DNA of 64,000 nt from positions 1-64,000 of the forward strand of contig NZ_VIYJ01000008.1 in assembly GCF_008087085.1 (NCBI RefSeq), read 5' to 3'. Origin of the DNA: Nocardioides rubriscoriae. Lineage in GTDB: Bacteria; Actinomycetota; Actinomycetes; Propionibacteriales; Nocardioidaceae. Made by a program: the position numbers and the translations under genes. The number at the start of each line of letters is the position of its first letter. Within the stretch, counting starts at the first letter, position 1. Shown in pieces: positions 33,431-42,409 of this stretch. Under the pieces are notes generated by a model, which was not told the origin of the DNA, ran no database searches, and saw nothing but the letters and a program-made list of their open reading frames with translations.

Positions 33431-33880
33431 TCAGCGGGCGTCGCGGCCGTAGAGCGCCAGGACGCTGGCCTGGCGGCCGACGTCGGTCGAGACCAGCATC
33501 AGCTCGAACTCCCCGTCGACGTAGAGCTGCTCGCCGGCGTCGACGGCGAAGGCCAGCAGGAAGTCGAGCGTGACGTCGTCGAGCTCGGCCTGCATGCCGC
33601 GGGCGCGCGCGACGTCCCACGCGTGCACGGTGAGCTCGACGGCCTCGAGGATCGCGCGCGGCTGCCGGGTGAGGTGCTCGTCGTAGACCGCCAGCAGGTC
33701 GGCGCTCTCGACCTCGACCCCGTGGGCCGACAGCACGGCGTCGTGGTTGTCGGCGACGTGGGTGAGCACGTCGGAGACCGTCCAGCCCGGGCAGGACGGC
33801 ACCGGCAGGTCGAGCTCGGCCGGCCCCAGCTCCGCCGTCGCCGCGCGGAACAGCTCGACGCCGCGGGAGTACGCCGTCAC
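33431..33880 (-). CDS. maleylpyruvate isomerase/DinB-fold family protein
   Basis: A 149-residue protein with only the N-terminal helical bundle of the mycothiol-dependent maleylpyruvate isomerase family: [23 protein letters not shown] near residues 30-52 and [17 protein letters not shown] near 90, with the metal-binding histidine pattern. It overlaps the rpe stop as GTGA and is presumably cotranscribed. Function unknown; it resembles the protein at 11103-11930 but lacks the second domain. Confidence 0.78.
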   Translation of the reverse strand: MTAYSRGVELFRAATAELGPAELDLPVPSCPGWTVSDVLTHVADNHDAVLSAHGVEVESADLLAVYDEHLTRQPRAILEAVELTVHAWDVARARGMQAELDDVTLDFLLAFAVDAGEQLYVDGEFELMLVSTDVGRQASVLALYGRDAR

Positions 33881-34551
33881 CGCACGCCGTCCTGGGCCGC
33901 CTGCGCGGCGGCGCGCAGCTCGGCGACCATCCGGTCGGGGTCCTCGGCGGAGTAGACCGCGCTGCCCGCGACGAACACGTCGGCGCCGGCCTCGGCGCAC
34001 CGGCCGATCGTCTCGAGGGAGACGCCGCCGTCGACCTGGATCCACGTCTCGACGCCGTGCTTGGCGACCAGCTCGCGGGCCCGGCGGATCTTGGGCAGCA
34101 CGAGGTCGAGGAACTTCTGCCCACCGAAGCCGGGCTCGACGGTCATCAGCAGCAGCATGTCGAGCTCGGGCAGCAGCGCCTCGTAGGGCTCGACCGGGGT
34201 CGCCGGCCGCAGGGCCATGCTCGCGCGCGCCCCCGCCGCCCGGATCTCGCGGGCCAGGCGCACCGGCGCGGCGGCCGCCTCGACGTGGAAGGTCACCGAG
34301 GAGCAGCCGGCCTCGACGTACGCCGGGGCGTGCCGGTCGGCGTCGGCGATCATCAGGTGGGCGTCGAGCGGGATGCTCGTGCTGCGCGCGAGGGCCTCGA
34401 CCATCGTCGGGCCGAAGGTCAGGTTGGGCACGAAGTGGTTGTCCATCACGTCGACGTGCACCCAGTCGGCGCTGCCGATGCGGGCGACCTCGGCGCCAAG
34501 GGCTGCGAAGTCGGCGTTGAGGATGCTCGGGGTGATCTGGACGTGTCCCAC
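33877..34551 (-). CDS. rpe: ribulose-phosphate 3-epimerase
   Basis: Pentose phosphate pathway enzyme interconverting ribulose-5-P and xylulose-5-P. The 224-residue TIM barrel has [42 protein letters not shown] and IQVDGGVS, which hold the metal ligands and catalytic aspartates. The GTG start lies 8 bases after TAGGCT (34560-34565), so a leaderless mRNA is likely. An upstream extension of the frame has no family similarity. Confidence 0.95.
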   Translation of the reverse strand: MGHVQITPSILNADFAALGAEVARIGSADWVHVDVMDNHFVPNLTFGPTMVEALARSTSIPLDAHLMIADADRHAPAYVEAGCSSVTFHVEAAAAPVRLAREIRAAGARASMALRPATPVEPYEALLPELDMLLLMTVEPGFGGQKFLDLVLPKIRRARELVAKHGVETWIQVDGGVSLETIGRCAEAGADVFVAGSAVYSAEDPDRMVAELRAAAQAAQDGVR

Positions 34552-34594
34552 GGGCCCCGAGCCTAGTGACCCCGCGCGGCGCACGGGGTGCGGG

Positions 34595-35593
34595 TCAGGC
34601 GGGCACGTCGGGGTCGAGCAGGTCGACCAGGTCGCGGTAGGCACTGTCGTGGTCGCCGTGGCGGGTCACGATGCGGTGGGTCTCGGGGCGGTGCTCGAGC
34701 ACGTCGGCGAGCCCGTGGGCGTAGTCGACCAGGTGCTCCAGGGCCTCGTCGGGCACCCGGGCCTCGACCACGCCGCCGTGCAGGACGACCTCGACCACCT
34801 CGGCGCCCACCTCGGTGGCGACCTGCTCGAAGCGCTCGAGCTGGTCGAGCCGCGCGACGAGCTGGGGCACGACGACGTCGTACCCGGCCTCGAGATGGGC
34901 GCGGGCCAGGGCCAGCGACAGGTGCCGGGAGGCCTCGGCGTGGTCGGCGGGGTCGCCGCCGATCCAGCGGCGGATCTCGTCGGCCTCGATCACCAGCACC
35001 CCGGTGTGCTCGGACCGGTAGCGCTCGGCGAGGGTCGACTTGCCCGAGCCGGGCATCCCGTTGAGCAGGACCAACCGGGCGCCGTGGGCGGCCACGCCGA
35101 CCTGGTGCAGCGCCCGGGCGGCGGCCTCCTCGCGGACGACGCGGGCAGCGGCCAGCTCGCCCGCGTCGACGACCTCCTCGACCTCGAGCCAGTCGAGGGC
35201 GCGGGCCTCGGAGCGCGCGGTCTCGTAGGTGCGCCAGGCCCCGAGCACCGTCTCGTCGGCCTCGTGGTGCAGCACGTCGCGGAAGCGGCGGAACGCGCCC
35301 TTGCCCTCGATGGCCCGCTCGAGGCGGTCGCCCAGCCGACGGTCGGCGACCGCGGCGGCGAAGTCCTCCATCACGCGGTACGCCGCCCGCGACCCGACGC
35401 CCTCGACGGGCAGCCAGCCCTGCTCCTCGGGGTCGGCGACCTCACCGTCGGCGTCGAGCACCTCGCCCATGCCGCCGACGTACTGCTGGCCGGTCGCGGG
35501 GTCGAGGTAGTACTCGTGCTCCCACTGGGTGTCGTCGAGTGCCTCGGCCAGCAGGCCGAGGTCGATCCTGGCCAGGGGCACCTTGTCGCTCAT
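34595..35593 (-). CDS. UPF0158-P-loop kinase fusion protein
   Basis: A 332-residue protein with two parts. Residues 1 to about 155 match the UPF0158 family ([37 protein letters not shown]), whose function is unknown. Residues from about 170 form a P-loop kinase domain: [19 protein letters not shown], then [13 protein letters not shown], like AAA_33/zeta-type or polynucleotide-kinase-like phosphotransferases. I know of UPF0158 mostly as a stand-alone protein, so the fusion is notable. It overlaps the preceding gene as ATGA and belongs to the operon with the LigD-type polymerase. Confidence 0.75.
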   Translation of the reverse strand: MSDKVPLARIDLGLLAEALDDTQWEHEYYLDPATGQQYVGGMGEVLDADGEVADPEEQGWLPVEGVGSRAAYRVMEDFAAAVADRRLGDRLERAIEGKGAFRRFRDVLHHEADETVLGAWRTYETARSEARALDWLEVEEVVDAGELAAARVVREEAAARALHQVGVAAHGARLVLLNGMPGSGKSTLAERYRSEHTGVLVIEADEIRRWIGGDPADHAEASRHLSLALARAHLEAGYDVVVPQLVARLDQLERFEQVATEVGAEVVEVVLHGGVVEARVPDEALEHLVDYAHGLADVLEHRPETHRIVTRHGDHDSAYRDLVDLLDPDVPA

Positions 35594-36015
35594 GAGGGTT
35601 CCTCGTGCACCAGCTCGACCTCCAGGTCCTCCATCTCGCACCCCAACGTCTGCAGCGCCCGCACGGTCGCGAGCGCGATCCGGTTGGCCGAGGTCAGCGG
35701 GGCCTCGCGGGAGAAGGTGCGGAAGTCGGGCGACCACGGCTTCTCCCAGCCCATCGTGAGGAGCGCCGCCTCGGTCTCGGGCGTCATCTCCCACTCGCCG
35801 CCGAACGACGTCGACCCGACGCACTCGGCGATCAGCACCCGAGGCGCCGCGGTCACCTGCACGTAGCGCCGGGGCGCCGAGGCCGCCTTGCGGGAGCCGA
35901 ACCGTGCCTTGCGGCCGGGCGTCGCCCGCTCGCGGATCACCAGGCCGTCGTTGAGGTCGAGCGCCAGGATCGCACCGGTCAGGCGGCGGTTGAGGTCGTC
36001 CCAGGTGCCCCTCAT
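35590..36015 (-). CDS. TY-Chap/YbjN-like small protein
   Basis: A 141-residue soluble protein with a pattern of a type III secretion chaperone-like fold: WDDLNRRLTGAILALDLNDGLVIRE, then VQVTAAPRVLIAECVGS, then LTSANRIALATVRALQTLGC. Such TY-Chap domains are thought to bind partner proteins in actinobacteria, but no function is proven. It is coupled to the polymerase gene upstream and the UPF0158-kinase gene downstream by ATGA overlaps, so a complex with one of them is possible. Family assignment is moderate. Confidence 0.6.
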   Translation of the reverse strand: MRGTWDDLNRRLTGAILALDLNDGLVIRERATPGRKARFGSRKAASAPRRYVQVTAAPRVLIAECVGSTSFGGEWEMTPETEAALLTMGWEKPWSPDFRTFSREAPLTSANRIALATVRALQTLGCEMEDLEVELVHEEPS

Positions 36016-36989
36016 CCTGCGTCCCCCTCCGGCTCCGGTGGTACGTCGGCCCCGGAGGCCTCGTCGCGGTCGGCCCACTCGAGCAGCGGCGCCAGGTCGA
36101 ACGTCGTCGCCGGGTCGTCGATGCCGGCATGCAGGTCGCCGAGCTCGGCGAAGCGCTGCGGCATCGTGAAGATCGTGAAGTCGTGGGGGTCGGCGTCGTC
36201 GACCTCGTCCCACCGCACCGGCGCCGAGACCCGGGCGTCGGGGAGGCCGCGCACGGAGTACGCCGCGGCGATGGTGTGGTCGCGGGCGTTCTGGTTGTAG
36301 TCGACGAAGAGCTGGTGCGGGTCGCGGTCCCTGCGCCACCAGGTCGTCGTCACGTCGTCGGGTGCGCGGCGCTCGACCTCGCGGGCGAAGGCCAGCGCCG
36401 CCCGGCGCACGACCGGGTGGCCGTGGTCGGGGTGGATGCGCACGTAGACGTGGAGCCCGGAGCCGCCGCTGGTCTTGGGGAACCCGACGGCACCCAGCTC
36501 GTCGAGCACCTCGTGCACGACCGCGGCCACCCGGCGTACCTGGGCGTAGTCCGACAGCGGGCCGGGATCGAGGTCGATGCGCCACTCGTCGGGCTTCTCG
36601 GGGTCGGCGCGCCGGCTGTTCCACGGGTGGAACTCGACGGTCGACATCTGCACCGCCCAGATCACGCTGCCCAGCTCGGTCACGCAGAGCTCGTCGGCGG
36701 TGCGGTCCCAGCGGGGGAAGTGCAGCCGCACCGTCTCGACCCAGGGCGGGGCACCGGCCGGGATCCGCTTCTGGTGCACCTTGTCGCCGCTCAGCCCCTT
36801 CGGGAAGCGGTGCAGCATGGTGGGCCGCTCGAACAGCGCGTTGACGATGCCCGGCCCGACGGCGAGGTAGTAGTCGACCAGGTCGTGCTTGGTCGCACCG
36901 GACTCGGGGAAGTAGACGCGGTCGGGGTTGCTGACCCGGATCACGCGGTCGTCGACCTCGATCTCGACCGACGGGGACTTCGACGCCAC
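36012..36989 (-). CDS. LigD-type polymerase (primase-polymerase) domain protein
   Basis: A 325-residue stand-alone version of the polymerase domain of LigD, used in end joining or gap repair. Marks are RVYFPESGATKHDLVDYY, FPKGL, MLHRFP, WIDLDPGP-like RIDLDPGP with the catalytic Asp pair, and KTSGGSGLHVYV. No ligase or nuclease domain and no Ku gene is in the window, so it resembles the mycobacterial PolD/Prim-PolC class. The GTG start follows TAGGTT by 7 bases and implies a leaderless mRNA. Head of a three-gene operon. Confidence 0.88.
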   Translation of the reverse strand: MASKSPSVEIEVDDRVIRVSNPDRVYFPESGATKHDLVDYYLAVGPGIVNALFERPTMLHRFPKGLSGDKVHQKRIPAGAPPWVETVRLHFPRWDRTADELCVTELGSVIWAVQMSTVEFHPWNSRRADPEKPDEWRIDLDPGPLSDYAQVRRVAAVVHEVLDELGAVGFPKTSGGSGLHVYVRIHPDHGHPVVRRAALAFAREVERRAPDDVTTTWWRRDRDPHQLFVDYNQNARDHTIAAAYSVRGLPDARVSAPVRWDEVDDADPHDFTIFTMPQRFAELGDLHAGIDDPATTFDLAPLLEWADRDEASGADVPPEPEGDAG

Positions 36990-36996
36990 GGGGATC

Positions 36997-37006
36997 AACC
37001 TAGTCT
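36997..37006. promoter_or_regulatory. overlapping divergent -10 boxes
   Basis: The 10 bases AACCTAGTCT contain TAGGTT on the minus strand and TAGTCT on the plus strand, sharing the central TA. Each is followed after 7 bases by a GTG start (36989 and 37014). Only one RNA polymerase could occupy the site at a time, so the two genes probably compete for transcription. Confidence 0.7.
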
Positions 37007-37013
37007 GACCTGC

Positions 37014-37736
37014 GTGGACTTCGACCAGCCTCCGGTGGTGCGCGTCGAGGTCGGTTCGTCGCCGGACCTCGACCCGCACGCCTGGCCGATGACCCTGCCC
37101 GCGGTCGCCCAGCTCGCGCGCGAGGGGCTGGACCTGCCCCGGGGCGTGACCTTCCTGGTCGGCGAGAACGGCTCGGGCAAGTCGACGCTGGTCGAGGCCG
37201 TGGCCATCGCCTACGGGCTGTCACCCGAGGGCGGGTCGACGCACAGCGACCACAGCACCCGCCCCACGGAGTCGGCGCTGTCCGGCGCGCTGCGGCTGCG
37301 CCGCGGGATTGGCGCGTCGCGCTGGGGGTTCTTCCTGCGAGCCGAGACCATGCACGGCTGGTACACGTACCTGGACGCGCACGCCGGGCGCAACGACCCG
37401 GACTACCACGCGATGAGCCACGGCGAGTCGTTCCTCGCGGTGCTCGAGGCCACGTTCGACGGGCCGGCGTCCTACTGCCTCGACGAGCCCGAGGCGGCAC
37501 TGTCGTTCTCCTCGACGCTCGCGCTGCTGGGACGCCTGCACGACCTGGCCCGGGACGGCGCCCAGGTGCTCTGCGCCACCCACTTCCCCGTTCTCGCGTC
37601 GTTGCCGGGCGCGACCGTCCTCGAGGTCGGCGACTGGGGCTACCGGCCCGCGACCTGGGAGGAGCTCGAGCTGGTCACGCACTGGACGGCCTATCTCGCC
37701 GACCCCGGCCGCTACCTGCGCCACGTCCTCGACTGA
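37014..37736 (+). CDS. AAA/ABC-type ATPase (RecF/SMC-like)
   Basis: A 240-residue soluble ATPase. Walker A GENGSGKST near residue 48, a short ABC-like signature MSHGES near residue 138, Walker B SYCLDEPEAAL near residue 158 and a late histidine in CATHFP. It lacks membrane partners, so it is of the RecF/SMC/OLD-type class acting on DNA or RNA rather than in transport. GTG start, probably leaderless. It is divergent from the LigD-type polymerase operon. Confidence 0.82.
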   Translation: MDFDQPPVVRVEVGSSPDLDPHAWPMTLPAVAQLAREGLDLPRGVTFLVGENGSGKSTLVEAVAIAYGLSPEGGSTHSDHSTRPTESALSGALRLRRGIGASRWGFFLRAETMHGWYTYLDAHAGRNDPDYHAMSHGESFLAVLEATFDGPASYCLDEPEAALSFSSTLALLGRLHDLARDGAQVLCATHFPVLASLPGATVLEVGDWGYRPATWEELELVTHWTAYLADPGRYLRHVLD

Positions 37737-37745
37737 CCTCCACCT

Positions 37746-37806
37746 CCGATAGTCGTGGACGTTGTGCACCGCACCCACCCGCGTGCAGAAGGTCCACGAC
37801 TATCGG
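37746..37806. repeat. 15-base inverted repeat between convergent genes
   Basis: The arms CCGATAGTCGTGGAC (37746-37760) and GTCCACGACTATCGG (37792-37806) are perfectly complementary. The 31-base loop holds a smaller TGCAC/GTGCA pair. It fills the gap between the ATPase gene and rsmB, which end tail to tail, so it can serve as a two-way terminator. The sequence is AT-richer than typical terminators here. Confidence 0.8.
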
Positions 37807-37812
37807 GGTCGG

Positions 37813-39195
37813 TCAGGAGGTACGGCGCAGCAGCGCGAGGAACATCGCGTCGGTGCCGTGGCGGTGCGGCCACAGCTGGACGGTGCCGGGCAGGGGGCCC
37901 GCGCAGTCGGGCACCTCGGGCACCACGCTCGCGACGTCCTCGACGACCACGTCGCGGCGCGCGTCGAGCACGCTGGTGACCACGCCGGAGGTCTCCGCCA
38001 GCACCGGCGAGCAGGTGGCGTAGAGCACGACGCCGCCGGGACGCACCAGGTCGAGGGCGCTCCCGAGCAGCGCGCGCTGCAGCAGCACGAGCTCGAGCAG
38101 GTCGTCCTGACGACGACGCCAGCGCGCCTCGGGCCGGCGGCGCAGGGCACCCAGGCCGGTGCAGGGGGCGTCGACGAGGACCCGGTCGACCGAACCGGGC
38201 CGCAGCGGCGGACGGCGACCGTCGGCGACCAGGACGCCGGCCACGCCGTCGGCACCCCGCAACCCCTTGGCGACCAGCCCGGCGCGGTGCGGCGCCCGCT
38301 CGGTGGCCAGCAGGCGGGCGCCCCGCTCGGCGGCCAGCGCCGCCAGCAGGGCGGACTTGCCGCCCGGCCCGGCGCAGAGGTCGAGCCACAGACGGTCGGC
38401 GTCGGGCTCGGGGCCGACATCGGCCCGGGCCAGCGCGATCGCGACGAGCTGGGATCCCTCGTCCTGCACCCCGGCGCGACCCTCGGCGACCGCGGGGACG
38501 GCGTGGGGGCGGCCGCCGTCGAGGGTGACGCCGTAGGGCGAGTAGGGCGTCGGGTCACCCGGCAGCTCCGCGACCGTGGCGCGTCCCGGACGCGCCACGA
38601 GGGTGACCTTGGGCGGTTCGTTGTCGGCGCGCAGCAGCGCGCCCAGCTCGGTGGTGGTGTCGGCGCCGAGCACCGGCCCGAGCGCACGACGCAGCTCGTC
38701 GACGATCCAGGCGGGGTGGCTGAAGGCCACCTCGGCGTCGCGCGGCGACGTGCCGGGCGCGACCTGCGCCACCCAGGCGTCGTGGTCGTGCGCCGACACC
38801 TTGCGCAGCACCGCGTTGGCGAACCCGGCCGCGCCCTCGTTGCCGACCGCGCGGACCAGGTCGACGGTGGTGCTGATCGCGGCGTGCGTCGGCACCCGCA
38901 TGCCGAGCAGCTGGTGGGTCCCCAGGCGCAGCGCGTCGAGGACCTTGGCGTCGATGCGGGCCAGCGACCGGTCGCTGCAGGCGGCCAGCACGGCGTCGTA
39001 CAGGCCCCGCCAGCGCAGCGTGCCGGAGGCGAGCTCGGTGGTGAAGGCGGCGTCGCGCGCCTCGAGGTCGAAGTGGGCGACGACGGCGGGCAGCACGAGG
39101 TTGGCGTAGGCGTCGTCGACGCGGACGGCCTTGAGGACCTCCCAGGCCGCGCGGCGCGGCGCGTCGACGGGCGCGCCGCGGCGGCGCTCAGCCAC
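37813..39195 (-). CDS. rsmB: 16S rRNA (cytosine-5) methyltransferase RsmB
   Basis: A 460-residue protein with an N-terminal NusB-like RNA-binding domain (about 10-140) and a C-terminal Nol1/Nop2/Sun methyltransferase domain: [15 protein letters not shown] (SAM site), [21 protein letters not shown] and LYATCSPV, with the two catalytic cysteines. It modifies 16S rRNA at position 967 (E. coli numbering). It overlaps the end of fmt by 8 bases, as in most bacteria. Confidence 0.94.
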   Translation of the reverse strand: MAERRRGAPVDAPRRAAWEVLKAVRVDDAYANLVLPAVVAHFDLEARDAAFTTELASGTLRWRGLYDAVLAACSDRSLARIDAKVLDALRLGTHQLLGMRVPTHAAISTTVDLVRAVGNEGAAGFANAVLRKVSAHDHDAWVAQVAPGTSPRDAEVAFSHPAWIVDELRRALGPVLGADTTTELGALLRADNEPPKVTLVARPGRATVAELPGDPTPYSPYGVTLDGGRPHAVPAVAEGRAGVQDEGSQLVAIALARADVGPEPDADRLWLDLCAGPGGKSALLAALAAERGARLLATERAPHRAGLVAKGLRGADGVAGVLVADGRRPPLRPGSVDRVLVDAPCTGLGALRRRPEARWRRRQDDLLELVLLQRALLGSALDLVRPGGVVLYATCSPVLAETSGVVTSVLDARRDVVVEDVASVVPEVPDCAGPLPGTVQLWPHRHGTDAMFLALLRRTS

Positions 39196-40129
39196 TGCCG
39201 GTCCCGCCGTCCCCGAGGCGGGTCCCGGACGCCAGGCGCGTGCCGCGGGCCCAGTCGGCGGCGGGCATCTGCTTCTTGCCGAACGGCTTGACGTCGCCGA
39301 GGCGTACGGCGGTGGTCGAGGTGCCGACGAGGACCTCCTGCTTGCGGACCTCGACGGTGCCGGCGGGGACGGTCTCGTCGGTGAGGGTCACCGGGCCGAG
39401 CTTGAGCCGCTCGCCCTCGTGGCGGGTCCAGGCACCGGGCGCCGGGGTGCAGGCCCGGATGCGGCGGTCGACGGCGACGGCCGGCTCGCCCCAGACGACC
39501 TCGGCGTCCTCCACGGTGATCTTGGGGGCGAGGCTGACGCCGTCGTCGGGCTGCTCGCGGGCCTCGATGGTGCCGTCCTCGAGGTGGTCGAGCGTGGTGA
39601 CCAGCAGGCCCGCCCCGTGCTCGGCCAGGCGGCCGAGCAGGTCGCCTGCGGTGTCGGTCGGACGGATCCGCTCGGTCATCACCCCGAACGTCGGGCCGGC
39701 GTCCATCGCCTTGACGATGCGGAACGTCGTGGCGCCGGTGACCTCGTCGCCGGCCCACACGGCGTGCTGCACCGGTGCGGCGCCACGCCATGCGGGCAGG
39801 CAGGAGAAGTGCAGATTGACCCAGCCGTGGGGCGGGATGTCGAGCGCCGACTGCGGCAGCAGGGCGCCGTAGGCCACGACCGGGCAGCAGTCGGGGCGCA
39901 GGGAGCGCAGCGAGGCCTGGAAGTCGGGGTCGCGAGGGTGGTCGGGCTTGAGGACGGGGACGCCGAGCTCCTCGGCGCGCAGCGCGACCGGGCTCGCGAC
40001 CAGCTTGCGCCCGCGCCCCGACGGCGCGTCGGGCCGGGTGACGACCCCGACGAGCTCGTGGCGGGAGGCGGCGATCGCGTCGAGCGAGGGCACGGCGACC
40101 TCGGGGGTACCGGCGAAGACCAGGCGCAT
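39188..40129 (-). CDS. fmt: methionyl-tRNA formyltransferase
   Basis: Formylates initiator Met-tRNA using 10-formyl-tetrahydrofolate. The 313-residue chain starts [16 protein letters not shown]; the formyl-transfer site is in [21 protein letters not shown], where the usual HPSLLP is HFSCLP, with the His and the later Asp (MDAGPTFG) kept. The C-terminal tRNA-binding domain begins near residue 205. It follows def by 13 bases. Confidence 0.94.
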   Translation of the reverse strand: MRLVFAGTPEVAVPSLDAIAASRHELVGVVTRPDAPSGRGRKLVASPVALRAEELGVPVLKPDHPRDPDFQASLRSLRPDCCPVVAYGALLPQSALDIPPHGWVNLHFSCLPAWRGAAPVQHAVWAGDEVTGATTFRIVKAMDAGPTFGVMTERIRPTDTAGDLLGRLAEHGAGLLVTTLDHLEDGTIEAREQPDDGVSLAPKITVEDAEVVWGEPAVAVDRRIRACTPAPGAWTRHEGERLKLGPVTLTDETVPAGTVEVRKQEVLVGTSTTAVRLGDVKPFGKKQMPAADWARGTRLASGTRLGDGGTGSG

Positions 40130-40142
40130 CAGCGTGACCCGC

Positions 40143-40688
40143 TCACAGTCCGAGGCCCCGGGTGGCGTGGGGGCTGACCTTGACCAGGGGCCGCTCGAGG
40201 CCGAACCACTCGGACTCGCGGATCTCCTTCATCGCGGCCTTGCGGGCGGCGGTGTCGAGCCGGTCGAGGAAGAGCACGCCGTCGAGGTGGTCGGTCTCGT
40301 GCTGGATCGCGCGGGCCAGCAGCGCGGAGCCCTCGATGACGACCGGCTCGCCGTGCATGTCCCACCCGCGGGCGACCACGGACTGGGCGCGCCGGCAGTC
40401 GTAGGTCAGCCCCGGGATCGACAGGCAGCCCTCCGGGCCGTCCTGGACCTCCTCGGACAGCGACAGGTCGGGGTTGACGAGGTGGCCGACCTCCCCGTCG
40501 ACGTACCAGGTGAAGACGCGCAGGCCGACGCCGATCTGGGGCGCGGCCAGGCCCGCCCCCGGCGCCTGGAGCATCGTGTCGGTGAGGTCGGCGACCAGGG
40601 TGCGCAGCTCCTTGTCGAAGTCGACCACCTCGAGCGCGGGCTTGCGGAGCACCGGGTCGCCGAAGAGCCGGATCGGTTGGACTGCCAC
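40143..40688 (-). CDS. def: peptide deformylase
   Basis: Removes the formyl group from new proteins. All three motifs are present in the 181-residue chain: [10 protein letters not shown] near residue 43, EGCLSIPG near residue 86 and QHETDHLDG near residue 130, which bind the metal and hold the catalytic glutamate. The GTG start follows TAGACT by 7 bases, so the def-fmt-rsmB transcript is probably leaderless. Confidence 0.96.
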   Translation of the reverse strand: MAVQPIRLFGDPVLRKPALEVVDFDKELRTLVADLTDTMLQAPGAGLAAPQIGVGLRVFTWYVDGEVGHLVNPDLSLSEEVQDGPEGCLSIPGLTYDCRRAQSVVARGWDMHGEPVVIEGSALLARAIQHETDHLDGVLFLDRLDTAARKAAMKEIRESEWFGLERPLVKVSPHATRGLGL

Positions 40689-40801
40689 GGGGGCCAGTCT
40701 AGGGACGGGCTCCTGACACCCGTCAGGGGTGGCGGACCTTCCCGTGGCAATAGCCCGGTTGGTACCTGTTGGGAGCAGCAGCCCGTCCCTACCGTGGCCC
40801 G

Positions 40802-42382
40802 ATGCGACCTCCCTTCCTCCCGTCGACCCGCACGGTGGCGCTCAGCGCGGCCTCGGTACTCGTCACGACGCTCGTCGCGGTGACACCTGCCGCGTGGGCG
40901 GCGGCGCCCGCCAACGACGACTTCGCCGGTGCCATCGTCCTCACCTCGGGTTCCGACACCGCCATCGACCTGACCCAGGCGACCCAGGAGGCGGGCGAGG
41001 TCGACGGGGGCTGCGCGTTGCTCGACCCGAGCGGAGGCACGACCTGGTACAAGTTCACCGCCCCGGCCGACACCGTGCTGGACGCCTACGACACCGCCGC
41101 GACCGCCACCAGCGGGGTCTCCGTCGACTTCGTCGACGGGACCTCCGCCAGCGCGTTCAACACGCTCACGTGCGCCTACAGACCGCTGCCGTCCTCGGAC
41201 GACGTCCACGGCTACGGCGCGCGCTACGTGACACAGGCAGCACAGACCGTCTACCTGCGGGTCTCGGGCTACGGGTCCACCACGGGCACCGTGCACTTCG
41301 AGGCGTACGACGTCTCGGCCCTGCGGCCCACCAACGACGACGTCGCCGACGCCGCGGCGCTGCCCCTCGGCAGCTCCTTCCGGGTCGACACGCAGTTCGC
41401 CACGAGCCAGACCCTCGTCGACGGACCCTCGAGCGACTGTCCGGCCGCCAGGACGACCTGGTACACCTACCGCGCGACGGCGAGTGGCGTCCTCAGCGTG
41501 GGCGACCAGCAACCCTTCAGCGGGGACAGCCTGCCGGTGGCCGCCTTCCGCGCACCTGGGGGGACGGACCCCCTGGTCTGCGGGCCGAGGAACGGCAGCA
41601 TCAGCCCGGCGCTGGGCGCCGGCCTCAGGCTGCGCGTCACGGCGGGGTCGGACTACTTGATCCGGTTCGGGTCCGACGGCACCGGCACGGCGCAGTTCAA
41701 GGCGGTGTTCGCGGCGACGAGCGCCCTCCCGGGCGACACCGTGCCGTCGCGCATCCCCGCGACCGGGAGGAAGACCGTCGCGCTGCAGCTGGCCACCTCC
41801 GACCTGCACTCGTCGGGCTTCGCCTACACCGCCTACTACGCGTGGAGGGCGCCTGCGTCGGGACAGTTCCGGTTCTCGACGCGCAACAGCACCCCCGGCC
41901 GCGACACCGTCCTCCTCCTGCTCGACACCAGCTGGAACGAGCTGGCCGTCGCCGACGACGAGGGTCCGCCGGAGGAGCCGGGTGACCTCCGCGCGGTGCT
42001 GGACTTCGCAGCACAGGCCGGCAAGACCTACTACGTCGCGCTCGCGGAGTACGGCATCGCCCCTGGCAACGTCGGCCCGGTGCTGCTCGGGTGGGGTCCG
42101 AAGCCCACGGGGATCGCCCCCACCGTCAAGCCGAAGGTCACCGGCAAGGTCAAGGTCGGCAGGACGCTGACCGCCACCACCGGGACGTGGAACCCACCCG
42201 ACGTCACCCTCACGACCGCCTGGCTCGCCGACGGCAAGGTCATCAAGGGCGCGACGGGCACGAGGCTGACGCTCAAGCGCGCCTTGAAGGGCAAGCGGAT
42301 CACCTGGCGCGTGAAAGCGTCCTACGCCAGCGTCGGGCTCAGGCCGAGGACCGTCACGGTCAAGGTCGGCAGGGTCCTCTGA
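40802..42382 (+). CDS. secreted repeat protein, function unknown
   Basis: A 526-residue exported protein. The Sec signal peptide spans about residues 1-34 and ends AAWAAA. Three similar beta-rich modules follow, with starts near residues 37 (PANDDFAGAIVL), 178 (TNDDVADAAAL) and 320, and recurring TTWYKFTA/TTWYTYRA/YYAWRAPASG strands; they resemble the pre-peptidase (PPC-like) beta-sandwich modules. The last 85 residues form an Ig-like module with VTGKVKVGRTLTATTGTWNP. No enzyme domain or anchor is visible. TACCGT lies 6 bases before the ATG, so it is probably leaderless. I infer a cell-surface or extracellular binding protein. Confidence 0.8.
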   Translation: MRPPFLPSTRTVALSAASVLVTTLVAVTPAAWAAAPANDDFAGAIVLTSGSDTAIDLTQATQEAGEVDGGCALLDPSGGTTWYKFTAPADTVLDAYDTAATATSGVSVDFVDGTSASAFNTLTCAYRPLPSSDDVHGYGARYVTQAAQTVYLRVSGYGSTTGTVHFEAYDVSALRPTNDDVADAAALPLGSSFRVDTQFATSQTLVDGPSSDCPAARTTWYTYRATASGVLSVGDQQPFSGDSLPVAAFRAPGGTDPLVCGPRNGSISPALGAGLRLRVTAGSDYLIRFGSDGTGTAQFKAVFAATSALPGDTVPSRIPATGRKTVALQLATSDLHSSGFAYTAYYAWRAPASGQFRFSTRNSTPGRDTVLLLLDTSWNELAVADDEGPPEEPGDLRAVLDFAAQAGKTYYVALAEYGIAPGNVGPVLLGWGPKPTGIAPTVKPKVTGKVKVGRTLTATTGTWNPPDVTLTTAWLADGKVIKGATGTRLTLKRALKGKRITWRVKASYASVGLRPRTVTVKVGRVL

Positions 42383-42409
42383 GATCTCGAGGCCGCCGGC
42401 GACCCGCAG

